DNA of 64,000 nt from Tabrizicola sp. (GCF_030694085.1 NZ_JAUXZE010000042.1:62001-126000), one strand, 5' to 3'; shown: positions 1-7,886, numbered from the stretch's first letter. The notes: generated by a model not told the origin, from the letters alone. Numbers and translations: made by a program.

Positions 1-852
1 CTGGTCGGTCGCGCAACGGTGACAGTCGAGGACCTGATGGCGGTGGCCTCGGAATCGGCGCAGCTTCTGGAGTATTCCGCCCAACTCGAGGCGCGCGAGG
101 CTGAACTTACCCGCACCGCCGGGGCGCTGCGCGAGGCCAACGAAAAACTCACCCAGTTGTCGCTGCAGAAGGATGCCTTCCTCAGCCAGATCAGCCATGA
201 GCTGCGGACGCCGATGACGTCGATCCGGGCCTTCTCCGAGATCCTGACCGAAGGCGACCTGCCACCCGAGTCGGTGGTGCGCTACGGCAAGATCATCCAT
301 GACGAGGCGAAGCGGTTGACGCGGCTTCTGGACGATCTTCTGGACCTTTCGGTGCTGGAGAACGGCTCGGTTCAGCTGAACCTTGGTCTCGCCAGTCTGC
401 AGGGGATGCTTGATACCGCGCTGACTGCCGCGCGCCAGACCCGACCGGACCGCGAGTTCCTGGTGATCCGCGACCTGCCGTCCGAGGCGATCTATCTCAA
501 GACCGATGCCGACCGGCTGACCCAGGTCTTCATCAACCTGATCTCGAACGCCCGGAAATATTGCGACGCTGCCCGGCCCGAGCTGCGGATTGTGGTCCGC
601 CAGCGGGCCGGCCGCGTCACGGTGGACTTCATCGACAACGGCAAGGGTATCCCCAAGGACAGTCAGACCCTGATCTTCGAAAAGTTCGCCCGGCTGACCG
701 ATGCCAACCGCGCGGGTGGGGCAGGTCTGGGCCTGGCGATCTGCCGCGAGATCATGACCAACCTTGGTGGGGCAGTCGCCTATCTGCCCGGCCAGAAAGG
801 AGCCGCGTTCCGGGTCACTTTGCCTCTGCGGCTGGAGCGGCAGGCGGCCTGA
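1..852 (+). CDS. Sensor histidine kinase, C-terminal part (5' end outside window)
   Basis: This is the dimerization and catalytic half of a two-component kinase. The reading frame is open from base 1, so the GTG at 19 is probably not the true start. A coiled-coil linker leads into a HisKA box with the phospho-acceptor His in SHELRTP (codon at 196-198). The HATPase core follows, with an N-box (INLISNARKY), DNGKGIP and a GLGLAI G-box. The linker resembles the one joining SLC5-type transporter domains to kinases in CbrA-like proteins, so the missing N-terminus may be a membrane transporter-like sensor; that part is inference. No response regulator lies next to it in the window. The stop is followed 68 bases later by the FliM-like gene. 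Confidence 0.85.
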   Translation: MVGRATVTVEDLMAVASESAQLLEYSAQLEAREAELTRTAGALREANEKLTQLSLQKDAFLSQISHELRTPMTSIRAFSEILTEGDLPPESVVRYGKIIHDEAKRLTRLLDDLLDLSVLENGSVQLNLGLASLQGMLDTALTAARQTRPDREFLVIRDLPSEAIYLKTDADRLTQVFINLISNARKYCDAARPELRIVVRQRAGRVTVDFIDNGKGIPKDSQTLIFEKFARLTDANRAGGAGLGLAICREIMTNLGGAVAYLPGQKGAAFRVTLPLRLERQAA

Positions 853-920
853 CGACAACAGGCATTAACCCTTTGTAAGGGAAGGCTGCGCTAGGGTGGC
901 GGGCAAGGGACAGGGCCGCC

Positions 921-1874
921 ATGACCGACGTGATCCGCCGCAAGATCGACCGTGCCCGCCCGACCCAGGCGGAGGGGGCCCCCGGCGCCGACCGGGGCTG
1001 GCGCCTGGCACTTGCCCGTGCTGCGCGCGATGCGATGGGGCTCGACCTGGAATTTCGCAGTCTGGCCATTGCCCGGCAAAGTCTGGCGGAAATCCTGGAA
1101 CAGGCGCCCGACCTGGCACTGATTGCGCTTCTGGATGGGCCGCGCGGCGGGCTGGGGGTCATCATGCTTGCTCCGACCGTGACCGCCTCGTTCATCGAAA
1201 AGCAGACCCTTGGTCGGCTGGGACAGCAGTCGCCCCCCCCGCGCAGGGCCAGCCGGATCGATGCCGCGATGGTCGCGGGCGTCATCGACCGCGCGCTTGT
1301 CGGCCTGGACGAAACCCTGGCCGAAGAGGCCGACTTCAGCTGGGCCGGCGGGTTCCGCTATTCCAGCTATCTGGAAGATGCGCGCCCGCTTGGCCTCTTG
1401 CTTGAAGAGGACGCCTACCGCGTCCTGTCCGCCGAGGTGGCACTTGGTATGGAAGGACGCACGGGCCGGGTGCTTCTGGTTTTGCCAGCGATCGGCCGTG
1501 GCGAGGTGCCGCAGATCGCCGAGGACGAGGTTGATGCCGAGGCCCCGCACTTCACCTCTGCATTGTCCGCCCAGGTGATGCAGGCCGATTGCCGACTGGA
1601 CGCGGTGATCGGGCGCCTCACATTGCCCTTGCGGCAAATCATGACGCTCCAGGCGGGCGAAACGCTGCTCCTGCCACGGGCGGCCCTGGATTCCATCTCG
1701 CTTGAAACGATCGAGGGCCGGCACGTCGCCGGGGCGCGGCTTGGCCAGCACCGCGGCATGCGGGCGCTGAAGCTGAACGAGGCCGTCAGCAAGCAGCGGG
1801 CCGGGGCGCCGATCTCCGCAGGGCCCGCGACGACGGCTGACCCGCCTCCCGCCGAACTGCGGGCCGCAGGCTAG
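921..1874 (+). CDS. FliM/FliN-family flagellar motor switch-like protein
   Basis: The protein has 317 residues. Its middle resembles FliM (tracts such as GGFRYSSYLEDARPL) and its C-terminal 80 or so residues form a SpoA/FliN-type domain (LPLRQIMTLQAGETLLLP). FliM and FliN build the cytoplasmic C-ring that sets flagellar rotation direction. The short N-terminal CheY-P-binding motif of classical FliM is not recognisable. The last 30 residues are low-complexity Ala/Pro. No other flagellar gene is in the window, so this is an orphan copy. A partial CtrA-like site (TTAA-N7-TAAG, 865-879) lies 42 bases upstream, suggestive because motility genes are often CtrA targets. Family assignment is fairly firm; the role in the motor is inferred. 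Confidence 0.7.
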   Translation: MTDVIRRKIDRARPTQAEGAPGADRGWRLALARAARDAMGLDLEFRSLAIARQSLAEILEQAPDLALIALLDGPRGGLGVIMLAPTVTASFIEKQTLGRLGQQSPPPRRASRIDAAMVAGVIDRALVGLDETLAEEADFSWAGGFRYSSYLEDARPLGLLLEEDAYRVLSAEVALGMEGRTGRVLLVLPAIGRGEVPQIAEDEVDAEAPHFTSALSAQVMQADCRLDAVIGRLTLPLRQIMTLQAGETLLLPRAALDSISLETIEGRHVAGARLGQHRGMRALKLNEAVSKQRAGAPISAGPATTADPPPAELRAAG

Positions 1875-1877
1875 GGC

Positions 1878-2303
1878 CTACTTGCGCGCCATGGCTTCGA
1901 TCTGCGGCCGCAGATGCTCCAGCTGATAGCCGAACCGGGCCGGAAGCCCGATCAGATCATCCGCCGGGTGCTTGCCCACGTTCGCCAGTGCCCAGACCAC
2001 CGACGACCGATTGCCGCTGGCGCAATACGCGAACACCGGCCCGGACGAGGCCGCGATGGCGGCGCCCTGCGCCGTTACATTCTCCATCGTCATGGCCCCG
2101 CCGATGACCGGATTGGCGACGAAGGTCAGCCCCAGCGCCTCTGCCGCCGCACGCATCTGGTCGGTGTGCAGGTGCGGCGGAATCTCGCCGTCTGGTCGGT
2201 TGTCGATCACCGTGACATACCCCGCCGCCTTGATCGCGGGCAGATCGCCCGGCTCGATCTGCGGCGAGACGGCGTAGTCGGGGGTGATCGCACGGATGTC
2301 CAT
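1878..2303 (-). CDS. TIGR01244-type sulfurtransferase / DSP-like phosphatase
   Basis: A 141-residue protein with the P-loop CASGNRS near residues 93-99, matching the C-x5-R signature of dual-specificity phosphatase and rhodanese-like folds, and an N-terminal SPQIEPGDLPAIKAAG segment typical of the TIGR01244 family (the fused domain of beta-lactamase-hydrolase-like Blh proteins). Relatives are linked to sulfide or persulfide metabolism or phosphatase activity; the substrate cannot be read from sequence. A longer in-frame extension to 2651 has poor composition, so the ATG at 2303 is preferred. It is divergent from the TraR-like gene, and the FNR-type box at 2376-2389 lies between them, so both may respond to oxygen. 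It converges on the FliM-like gene with a 3-base gap. Confidence 0.75.
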   Translation of the reverse strand: MDIRAITPDYAVSPQIEPGDLPAIKAAGYVTVIDNRPDGEIPPHLHTDQMRAAAEALGLTFVANPVIGGAMTMENVTAQGAAIAASSGPVFAYCASGNRSSVVWALANVGKHPADDLIGLPARFGYQLEHLRPQIEAMARK

Positions 2304-2375
2304 CTGTCTCTCCACTTCAGCGTCTGCAGAAAATCCGCCCGACCATAGCCAGCTTGAACGCAAAGCGCAAAGCCG

Positions 2376-2389
2376 TTGACTTGGGTCAA
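2376..2389 (+). promoter_or_regulatory. FNR/CRP-family operator (TTGAC-N4-GTCAA)
   Basis: The sequence TTGACTTGGGTCAA is a perfect inverted repeat of the FNR/FnrL/DNR type. A -10-like hexamer TAGACT lies at 2412-2417, which would start transcription near 2424. The box centre at 2382.5 is then about -41.5, the classical class II position for FNR activation. The expected target is the TraR-like gene at 2440; the divergent gene at 2303 could also be affected. Half-site quality and spacing are seen directly; the identity of the regulator is inferred. Confidence 0.6.
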
Positions 2390-2439
2390 AGCGGTCCGCA
2401 CCAGTCCACCATAGACTTATCGGGAAAGAGGAGGACCCG

Positions 2440-2772
2440 ATGCAGGCCAATCTGACCACACCCATTGCCACCCGCAAGGCCGCGCTGGAAACGCGGCTGA
2501 TCGAACTTGGCGCCAGACTGGAAGCCATCGAGGAAGAGCTCGATTCGCACCAGAACCGCGATTGGGAAGACCTTGCGACCGAACGCGAGGGTGACGAAGT
2601 GCTGGAAGCGACCGGCAACGCGGGCAAGGCCGAGATCACCCAGATTCGCACCGCATTGGCCCGGATTGCCGACGGAAGCTATGGAACCTGCGCCCGCTGC
2701 GGCGAGACCATCGCCGAAGCCCGCCTCGACCTTCTTCCCTGGACCCCCCTTTGCAGGAGCTGCGCAGAATGA
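2440..2772 (+). CDS. TraR/DksA-family zinc-finger protein
   Basis: This 110-residue protein has an N-terminal coiled coil (about residues 10-75) followed by a four-cysteine zinc finger: CARC, then a 20-residue spacer, then CRSC. DksA/TraR proteins insert a coiled coil into the RNA polymerase secondary channel and modulate initiation, often together with ppGpp. It is shorter than DksA (about 150 residues), so it belongs to the short TraR-like group. The start is supported by AAAGAGGAGG just upstream. The gene overlaps its downstream partner by ATGA, indicating translational coupling. The upstream FNR-type box suggests induction under low oxygen. Confidence 0.85.
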   Translation: MQANLTTPIATRKAALETRLIELGARLEAIEEELDSHQNRDWEDLATEREGDEVLEATGNAGKAEITQIRTALARIADGSYGTCARCGETIAEARLDLLPWTPLCRSCAE

Positions 2773-2981
2773 CCGCCCACAAACCCGCCGACGTCATCCG
2801 CCCCGCCGATCTGATCCGCGAGGAGGCCGATCTTCTGGCCGCTGGCCTGGAATTGCAGCAGCAGGGCATGGAGTTGCTGCTGGCCGAAATGCGCGCCTTG
2901 GCCGCCATGCTGCCGGGTGAAGATCCGCACCTTCCGACTGACGCCGAGGTCGAGGCCGGTTTCGACAACATGCCCGTCTAG
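2769..2981 (+). CDS. Small protein coupled to the TraR-like gene
   Basis: A 70-residue hypothetical protein starting at the ATG that overlaps the TraR-like stop (ATGA, 2769-2772). It is acidic and mostly helical, with a leucine- and glutamine-rich stretch in the middle (ADLLAAGLELQQQGMELLL) and a charged tail. There is no membrane segment, signal peptide or known motif. The tight overlap means it is almost certainly made from the same mRNA, so it may work with the zinc-finger protein; function unknown. Confidence 0.6.
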   Translation: MTAHKPADVIRPADLIREEADLLAAGLELQQQGMELLLAEMRALAAMLPGEDPHLPTDAEVEAGFDNMPV

Positions 2982-2992
2982 GTTGGCCCAGG

Positions 2993-3208
2993 TCAGCCCA
3001 GCAGGATGCCTGCCACCACGGCTGCAAGACCCAGGGCCGACAGGCCGACGGCGGCAAGGTTGATCGTGACGACCCGCTGCAGTTCGGCCCGCATCGCGGC
3101 GTCGTCTAGCCCCGAGCGCTTTGCCCTGGTGGCGCGCATGATGCAGTAGACCAGGCCCGCAAGTCCCGCGACGGTCAAGGCCGCCCCTGCCCAGATCACT
3201 GCCTGCAT
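2993..3208 (-). CDS. Small two-helix membrane protein
   Basis: A 71-residue protein with two hydrophobic segments (about residues 3-22 and 48-70) joined by a basic and polar loop (RATRAKRSGLDDAAMRAEL). The start ATG at 3208 is chosen because GGAGAGGC lies just upstream; the in-frame extension to 3274 is arginine-rich and lacks a ribosome site. It converges on the preceding gene with an 11-base gap and is divergent from gapR. No family is recognised, and the role at the membrane is unknown. Confidence 0.55.
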   Translation of the reverse strand: MQAVIWAGAALTVAGLAGLVYCIMRATRAKRSGLDDAAMRAELQRVVTINLAAVGLSALGLAAVVAGILLG

Positions 3209-3354
3209 CAAAGCCTCTCCCTGTTCCCGGCGTTCTGCTAGCCCGTCTCGGGTCCCCGCGCAAGCAATCGCCACCGACCGACCGTTCCTGCCTTGAACCC
3301 GAAGGCACTGGCAGGGTAGGAACCCCGGATCACCCGCCAGCCCGGAGGACCGCC

Positions 3355-3609
3355 ATGCCCGACGCGAACGATCCCTATGCCGTCACTGCCGACGAGCTTC
3401 GCCAGTTCATCGAACGCTACGAGCAGCTGGAGTCCGAAAAGAAGGACGTGACCGAGCAGCAGAAAGAGCTGATGGCCGAGGCCAAGGGCCGGGGCTACGA
3501 CACCAAGGTCATGCGCAAGGTGATCGCGCTGCGCAAGCGCAAGCCGGACGAGATCGCCGAAGAGGAAGCCGTGCTGGAGCTTTACAAGACCGCGCTGGGG
3601 ATGAGCTGA
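3355..3609 (+). CDS. gapR: GapR-family nucleoid protein (DUF2312)
   Basis: The protein has 84 residues and matches the alphaproteobacterial GapR family. In Caulobacter GapR binds overtwisted AT-rich DNA ahead of replication and transcription and stimulates topoisomerases. Family hallmarks are the N-terminal helix ELRQFIERYEQLESEKK, the following coiled coil, the basic GRGYDTKVMRKVIALRKRK segment and the C-terminal EEEAVLELYKTALGM. Length is typical. CGGAGGACC precedes the ATG at good spacing. It converges with the following minus-strand gene with zero spacing (stops at 3609 and 3610). Recognition is confident. Confidence 0.93.
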   Translation: MPDANDPYAVTADELRQFIERYEQLESEKKDVTEQQKELMAEAKGRGYDTKVMRKVIALRKRKPDEIAEEEAVLELYKTALGMS

Positions 3610-4482
3610 TCAGGGCTCGATGATCCGCACGCCCGGGGTCCGGGCGATGCGGTCCAGATCGCGCAGGTAGGACCGGGTCAGCTCCTCGACCAGATCCTCG
3701 GACCAGCCGGGAACACTGGCATCGGCCGCCAGCTTTTCGGGTCGGCCGAACTTTTCCAGGAAAGCCGTGACGATGCGTCGCCGCTGCGAAACCGTCTGCG
3801 GCGGATGCTCGCGGCAGTAGGTCTGGTAGCGCACGAAGCCGGCCTCGGAAATGAGGTCGGACAACAATTCCTCGTCATCCTCAAGCCGGGTTTCTACGGC
3901 GTGGCCCGAGATCGCCTGCAGCACCTCGGGCCAGATCAGCGGCGTGTCCTCATCGCACCAGACGGTCAGCGGGACCCCTGGATTGGCCGCCTTGATCGAG
4001 CGGATCGTATCGGACCAGCGCAGGCTTCGCGGGTCGACGCCGTTCAGGATGTCCTCGTGGCCCTTGGTCTGCGCCCGAAGCCTAAGGTCCGGCAGGAATG
4101 ATGCCGGATTGCGGATCGCCATGTGGAATTCGGCCTCGTCGTCCGGGAAGATACGGGTGAAGCCGTGCAACCGCTCACCGCCCTGACCGTAAAGCATGTG
4201 GTCCACCGCATAGGCAGGAAAACTTAGAAAGCTGGTCCAGGACAGGATCATCCGGTCAGCCTGAGGCTCGTCGGTGATCTGGTCCAGGATCATTGCCGCC
4301 GTCTCGTCCGATGCGGCACGACCTCGCAGTTGCGTTGCCGTGGCGCGCAAGAGCTTGCGATAACGGGTGGGCGAGGGGACGGAAATGCCCTGGTCGGCAA
4401 GGACTGCGCGGTTCTTCAGCAAACAGCGGACCAGCCGGTCCTCGTCGGTGCAATGAACACCCAGGTGGTAGACGATGCGCAT
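3610..4482 (-). CDS. Hypothetical protein, sulfotransferase-like N-terminus
   Basis: This is a 290-residue cytosolic protein. Its start (IVYHLGVHCTDEDRLVRCLL, then a KNR..LADQGI..P pattern) aligns by eye with the beginning of bacterial sulfotransferases (HIGxxKTGTT...L..NR..L...GI..P). The phosphosulfate-binding KTGTT is replaced by CTDED, so PAPS binding is doubtful. The middle carries LSWTSFLSFPAYAV and a GVDPRSLRWSDTIRSI stretch; the C-terminus has the pattern YCREHPPQTVSQRRRIVTAF. No signal peptide or membrane helix is seen. It is divergent from the ABC permease. Treat it as a conserved hypothetical protein with a possible degenerate sulfotransferase fold. Confidence 0.7.
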   Translation of the reverse strand: MRIVYHLGVHCTDEDRLVRCLLKNRAVLADQGISVPSPTRYRKLLRATATQLRGRAASDETAAMILDQITDEPQADRMILSWTSFLSFPAYAVDHMLYGQGGERLHGFTRIFPDDEAEFHMAIRNPASFLPDLRLRAQTKGHEDILNGVDPRSLRWSDTIRSIKAANPGVPLTVWCDEDTPLIWPEVLQAISGHAVETRLEDDEELLSDLISEAGFVRYQTYCREHPPQTVSQRRRIVTAFLEKFGRPEKLAADASVPGWSEDLVEELTRSYLRDLDRIARTPGVRIIEP

Positions 4483-4581
4483 CGGGCCTGACTTTTCGGC
4501 GCGGGCATCCCCTGGCCCGGCGGCGCGACTATACGGGCTTTTCTGGACAGTTAAACCGCTTTCCTGTAACCGGTGCCCAGG

Positions 4582-6234
4582 ATGTCCGACCGTTTCACTC
4601 AACTTGCCAATGGCCCCCGGTTCCGGCCCGATCTCTGGACGATCGGGGCCGGGCTTATCGCCGCCGTTGTGCTGGCACCGATCGTGTCCATCGTCTGGAT
4701 CGCCTTCAATCCGACCGAGAACATCTGGCCGCATCTGATGGCGACAGTGCTGCCGCGCTATCTGGTCACCACGCTGTTGCTGATGGGTGGCGTCGCGCTT
4801 CTGACCGCCGCGATGGGCACCGGGGCGGCCTGGCTGGTCAGCCAGTACCGCTTTCCCGGCCGCGACTGGCTGGCTCATGCACTTCTCTTTCCTCTGGCGA
4901 TTCCCGCCTATGTCGGGGCCTATGCTCTGGTCGATCTGCTGGACTATGCCGGCCCGCTGCAATCTGCGCTGCGCGCAACCTTCGGCTGGATCTCGGCGCG
5001 CGACTACTGGTTCCCGCAGACGCGCTCGCTGCCGATGGCGATCCTGGTCCTCTCTTTCGCGCTTTACCCTTACGTCTACCTGCTTGCCCGCTCGGCCTAC
5101 CGCGAGCAGTCGGGCCGCGCCTACGAGGTCGCCCGCGCGCTTGGGTGCGGCCCTTGGGGGCTGTTCCTGCGGATCGGCTGGCCCCTGGCCCGACCCGCCA
5201 TCGCAGCAGGCGTGGCGCTGGCGCTGATGGAAACGGTGGCCGACTACGGCACGGTCCTGCATTTCGGAGTGCAGACGCTGACCACGGGGGTCTTTTCCAC
5301 CTGGCTGAACGGCGGCAATGCCGGGGGTGCCGCGCAGATTGCGGGGGTGATCCTGCTTCTGATCCTGCTTCTGGTCGGGTTCGAAAGGGCAGGGCGAGGC
5401 GGAGCCCGCTTCCACCGCCTTGGCCGAAGCGCGCAACCGCATGAACCGACCCAGATCAAGGGGGCGAAACGCTGGTTTGCCACGCTGCTGTGCCTGATAC
5501 CCTTCGCGGGGGGCTTCCTGCTGCCCGTCGGCGTAATGCTTGTCCATTCTGCCGAAGCACCCCAGGGCTGGCTTGCCCCCGGCCTGCTGGAGGCGCTGGC
5601 GAACACGCTTGTCGTCGCGGGGCTGGCGGCGCTGGTCACGGTCGGGGCCGCCGTCTTCCTGGTCTATGCGCTGCGGATGAAGGGCTCGCGTGCGGCGCAG
5701 TGGCTTCTGCCGATGACGCTGATCGGCTACGCAGCACCCGGAGCCGTGCTGGCTCTGGGGCTTCTGTTGCCGCTGGCCGCGCTGGATCACCGCCTGGCGG
5801 ACGGCGTTCTGGCTCTGACCGGCTGGGACCCCGGCCTGATGATCACCGGCACGGCCTTCGCGCTTGGGCTGGCCTATATGGTGCGCTTCTTTGGCATCGC
5901 ACAGGGGGCCGTGGATGCGGCCTTCGGGCGGGTCTCGCCTTCGCTGTCGATGGCGGCGCGGTCGCTGGGCCGCTCGGCTTCGGGGACGCTGGGGGCGGTC
6001 TACCTGCCCCTGATGCGCGGGTCGGTCCTGACGGCGCTCCTGGTCGTCTTCGTCGATTGCGTCAAGGAACTGCCCGCCACGCTGCTCTTGCGTCCGTTCA
6101 ACTACAACACGCTTTCCACCCGCGTCTTCGAACTTGCCAGCCTGGAGCGCCTGTCCGAAGCCGCGCCGGCCGCACTTCTGGTGATGGCCGTGGGCCTGCT
6201 GGCCGTCGCGGTGGTCGCCCGCCGCCAGGACTGA
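4582..6234 (+). CDS. Iron(III)-type ABC transporter permease (FbpB-like, fused double permease)
   Basis: This 550-residue, roughly 12-helix inner-membrane protein has two tandem BPD-type permease halves. EAA-like loops are visible in each (EVARALGCGPWGLFLRIGWP in the first; ARSLGRSASGTLGAVYLPLM in the second). The duplicated architecture, an ALVDLLDYAGPLQ segment and the ending KELPATLLLRPFNYNTLSTR are typical of Fe3+ permeases such as FbpB/SfuB, with ThiP a more distant relative. The periplasmic binding protein and ATPase genes are not adjacent, so partners must be elsewhere. The ATG at 4582 is preferred over the GTG at 4573 because CCCAGG sits directly upstream. Metal specificity is inferred from family resemblance. 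Confidence 0.85.
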   Translation: MSDRFTQLANGPRFRPDLWTIGAGLIAAVVLAPIVSIVWIAFNPTENIWPHLMATVLPRYLVTTLLLMGGVALLTAAMGTGAAWLVSQYRFPGRDWLAHALLFPLAIPAYVGAYALVDLLDYAGPLQSALRATFGWISARDYWFPQTRSLPMAILVLSFALYPYVYLLARSAYREQSGRAYEVARALGCGPWGLFLRIGWPLARPAIAAGVALALMETVADYGTVLHFGVQTLTTGVFSTWLNGGNAGGAAQIAGVILLLILLLVGFERAGRGGARFHRLGRSAQPHEPTQIKGAKRWFATLLCLIPFAGGFLLPVGVMLVHSAEAPQGWLAPGLLEALANTLVVAGLAALVTVGAAVFLVYALRMKGSRAAQWLLPMTLIGYAAPGAVLALGLLLPLAALDHRLADGVLALTGWDPGLMITGTAFALGLAYMVRFFGIAQGAVDAAFGRVSPSLSMAARSLGRSASGTLGAVYLPLMRGSVLTALLVVFVDCVKELPATLLLRPFNYNTLSTRVFELASLERLSEAAPAALLVMAVGLLAVAVVARRQD

Positions 6235-6276
6235 ACCCTTGCGCGGGCCGGGCGGCAAGGGTATCTGAAGGGCGTG

Positions 6277-6352
6277 GCCCCTATAGCTCAGCTGGTAGAG
6301 CATCTGATTTGTAATCAGAGGGTCGGGAGTTCGAGTCTCTCTGGGGGCACCA
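6277..6352 (+). tRNA. tRNA-Thr (anticodon TGT)
   Basis: The gene is 76 nt with CCA encoded. The acceptor stem GCCCCTA pairs with TGGGGGC (one G-U), the D stem is GCTC/GAGC, the anticodon stem TCTGA/TCAGA encloses loop TTTGTAA, and the T stem GGGAG/CTCTC encloses TTCGAGT. The anticodon TGT is at 6310-6312 and reads ACA (and wobble) threonine codons. All arms fold cleanly. Confidence 0.97.
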
Positions 6353-6940
6353 CATCCTTCATCACCATACCCGCATCGGGATCGGGCAAGGGCCCGTGTC
6401 CGGTGCAGGTTGCAGCGATGATAAGGCCTGCCACCCGGCGGGCTTGGGGAAGTGCCAGGTGGCAGGTTGACCCGTTCTGGTCGATGCAGACAGCACGCGA
6501 TCGTAAATGCGTGGTGGATGAGGGGACTTCACCACCTCGCACTCCAGAAGTAATGACGCGCAACTCCGGCAGGAGAAGGGCAGCAGCAAGACAATTCTGG
6601 GGATGGTTGGTTTTATTGCGCAGGTGATGCAATCTGAGATTGCAGGACGCGTCCCCGTTCTTGCAAAGCACGCAGAATCACCCAACCCAGCCAGAGCCGG
6701 AACTTCCCAACCGAAAGTTGCGCGACAAGTGTCGAACACCCATAATCGGGGCCGCTGGTTGGGACTGTCGCAAAACGCCGAATAAAACCTGTCGAAAAGG
6801 ACAGGTTACCCCGCATCAATGCAAATGGTATATTATGGAACAGGTAAAGGCGCAAAGACGTCACACCGGAATTGTCCATTTTCAGTATCAATGCGCGCCA
6901 CTGTTTCCGGCGCAATACCAATTTGCAGGATTGAACCAAG
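6353..6940. other. Gene-poor region after tRNA-Thr
   Basis: No convincing coding region was found in these 588 bases; open frames on both strands have shadow-like composition. A perfect 8-bp hairpin (AACCTGTC/GACAGGTT, 6786-6807, loop GAAAAG) is followed on the minus strand by TTTTATT, as in an intrinsic terminator, though no minus-strand gene is seen upstream of it. An AT-rich stretch at 6826-6836 (GGTATATTATG) may hold the -10 of the downstream Hint-like gene. Local GC is lower than in the flanking genes. No second copy of the tRNA 3' end was noticed. Confidence 0.4.
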
Positions 6941-7474
6941 ATGTCACCATCAGGCTCGGTGATCGAATTCGACAAGTTTCGCCGGCTCAAAGATGCGTTC
7001 TCTGGCCTGATGCGGCCCGAGGGGGCCGAGAAGGTCGAACCCCGGCTGGCCTGGTATCTCCCCGGATTTTCAGGAAAATCCCGGGTAAGTACCGTGTTCG
7101 GCGAGCTTCCGATCGAGGCTCTGCGCGTTCGCGATGATCTTCGCACCTATTCGGGGGCAAGCGCGCAGGTGCAGCTGGTTGACCGGATTCACCTGGACGA
7201 AGACTTTCTGCGCAAGCAGCCAAGTGCGCTACCCCTGCGAATTCCCGCCGACTCATTCGGGCCGGGACGACCGTCCCAGGATATGCTCCTGTCCCCGGGG
7301 CAAGAGATTTCTTCCGATGTCCATGTCGTGACGAATTTCGTCAAGGCAGGTGATTTGCGAAACAGGTTCAACCCGGATCTGGCTCAAAGTGTGGGAATGA
7401 CCTATATCCGCTTTCATTGCGGCGCTCCGGCGATTGTACGGATCGATGGGGTCTGGGTGCGGGTCCGCCCATAA
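6941..7474 (+). CDS. Hint-domain-like protein without the catalytic cysteine
   Basis: A 177-residue protein resembling the Hedgehog/intein (Hint_2) domain common in Rhodobacterales: a GELPIEALRVRDDL block (compare GExPVExLxxGDxV), then LRIPADSFGPGRPSQDMLLSPGQ (compare RIxAGALGxGxPxxDLxxSPxH), then a C-terminal TYIRFHCGAPAIVRIDGVWV. In functional family members a Cys begins the domain before the GT..T..GE motif; here that position is occupied by a Gly/Ser-rich tract (SGKSRVST). The typical SPQHR is SPGQE. It therefore looks unable to self-process. It sits alone downstream of tRNA-Thr. The ATG at 6941 has only a weak ribosome site. Confidence 0.55.
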   Translation: MSPSGSVIEFDKFRRLKDAFSGLMRPEGAEKVEPRLAWYLPGFSGKSRVSTVFGELPIEALRVRDDLRTYSGASAQVQLVDRIHLDEDFLRKQPSALPLRIPADSFGPGRPSQDMLLSPGQEISSDVHVVTNFVKAGDLRNRFNPDLAQSVGMTYIRFHCGAPAIVRIDGVWVRVRP

Positions 7475-7547
7475 GGTCAGGTAGCTCCGGCCCGCTATTC
7501 CGATGCAGCGGTCCGGTTGTTTCCAAAGCAGGCCAGAAACCGCCGAA

Positions 7548-7886
7548 TTATCGGCGTTCTATTACGCCCAGGAAACTGAGCGTCTGCTCAAGATCAGCGC
7601 GCAGTTTCGCGTCCGAACGGTTGAACCCGCGGCAGAGCGCATCGAAGCGTTTTCGCAGGGTCTTCTTCTCTTCGCCCTTGCAGTCGTTCCAGGGGCGGCC
7701 CTGCAACCCCATCACCAGGACGTAATACCCGATGAAATGCGGGCGTGACCCGCCGTCCAGAAGCCGCCGGTAGGCTTCGTCAGCGCCCAGATCGCGTATT
7801 TCTTCGGCCGAAGTGATCCCGGCGCGGGCGAAGGCTTCTTCCGAGGCCGGGCCAAGGTTCGGGATCGATGAGACGGGGCTGGGCAT
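7548..7886 (-). CDS. TfoX C-terminal-domain protein
   Basis: The protein has about 112 residues. The first 85 match the TfoX/Sxy C-terminal domain, a helix-hairpin-helix-like module: IPNLGPASEEAFARAGITSAEEIRDLGADEAYRRLL followed by PHFIGYYVLVMGLQGRPWND. In full TfoX proteins this domain follows an N-terminal domain and the protein promotes competence gene expression; free-standing copies are common and uncharacterised. The tail (about 35 residues, Lys/Arg-rich) is extra. The start is either the ATG at 7886 or a GTG one codon earlier; neither has a strong ribosome site. It converges on the Hint-like gene. Confidence 0.8.
   Translation of the reverse strand: MPSPVSSIPNLGPASEEAFARAGITSAEEIRDLGADEAYRRLLDGGSRPHFIGYYVLVMGLQGRPWNDCKGEEKKTLRKRFDALCRGFNRSDAKLRADLEQTLSFLGVIERR

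Noticed and set aside
3610..6303. Very long minus-strand open frame extending past 4482 opposite the ABC permease
   Set aside because: Only the part up to the ATG at 4482 has normal protein composition. The rest is Gln/Arg/Gly-rich text antisense to a clear twelve-helix permease.
6315..6671. Minus-strand frame across the tRNA-Thr 3' end
   Set aside because: Its C-terminus is translated from the tRNA complement, a frequent annotation artefact.
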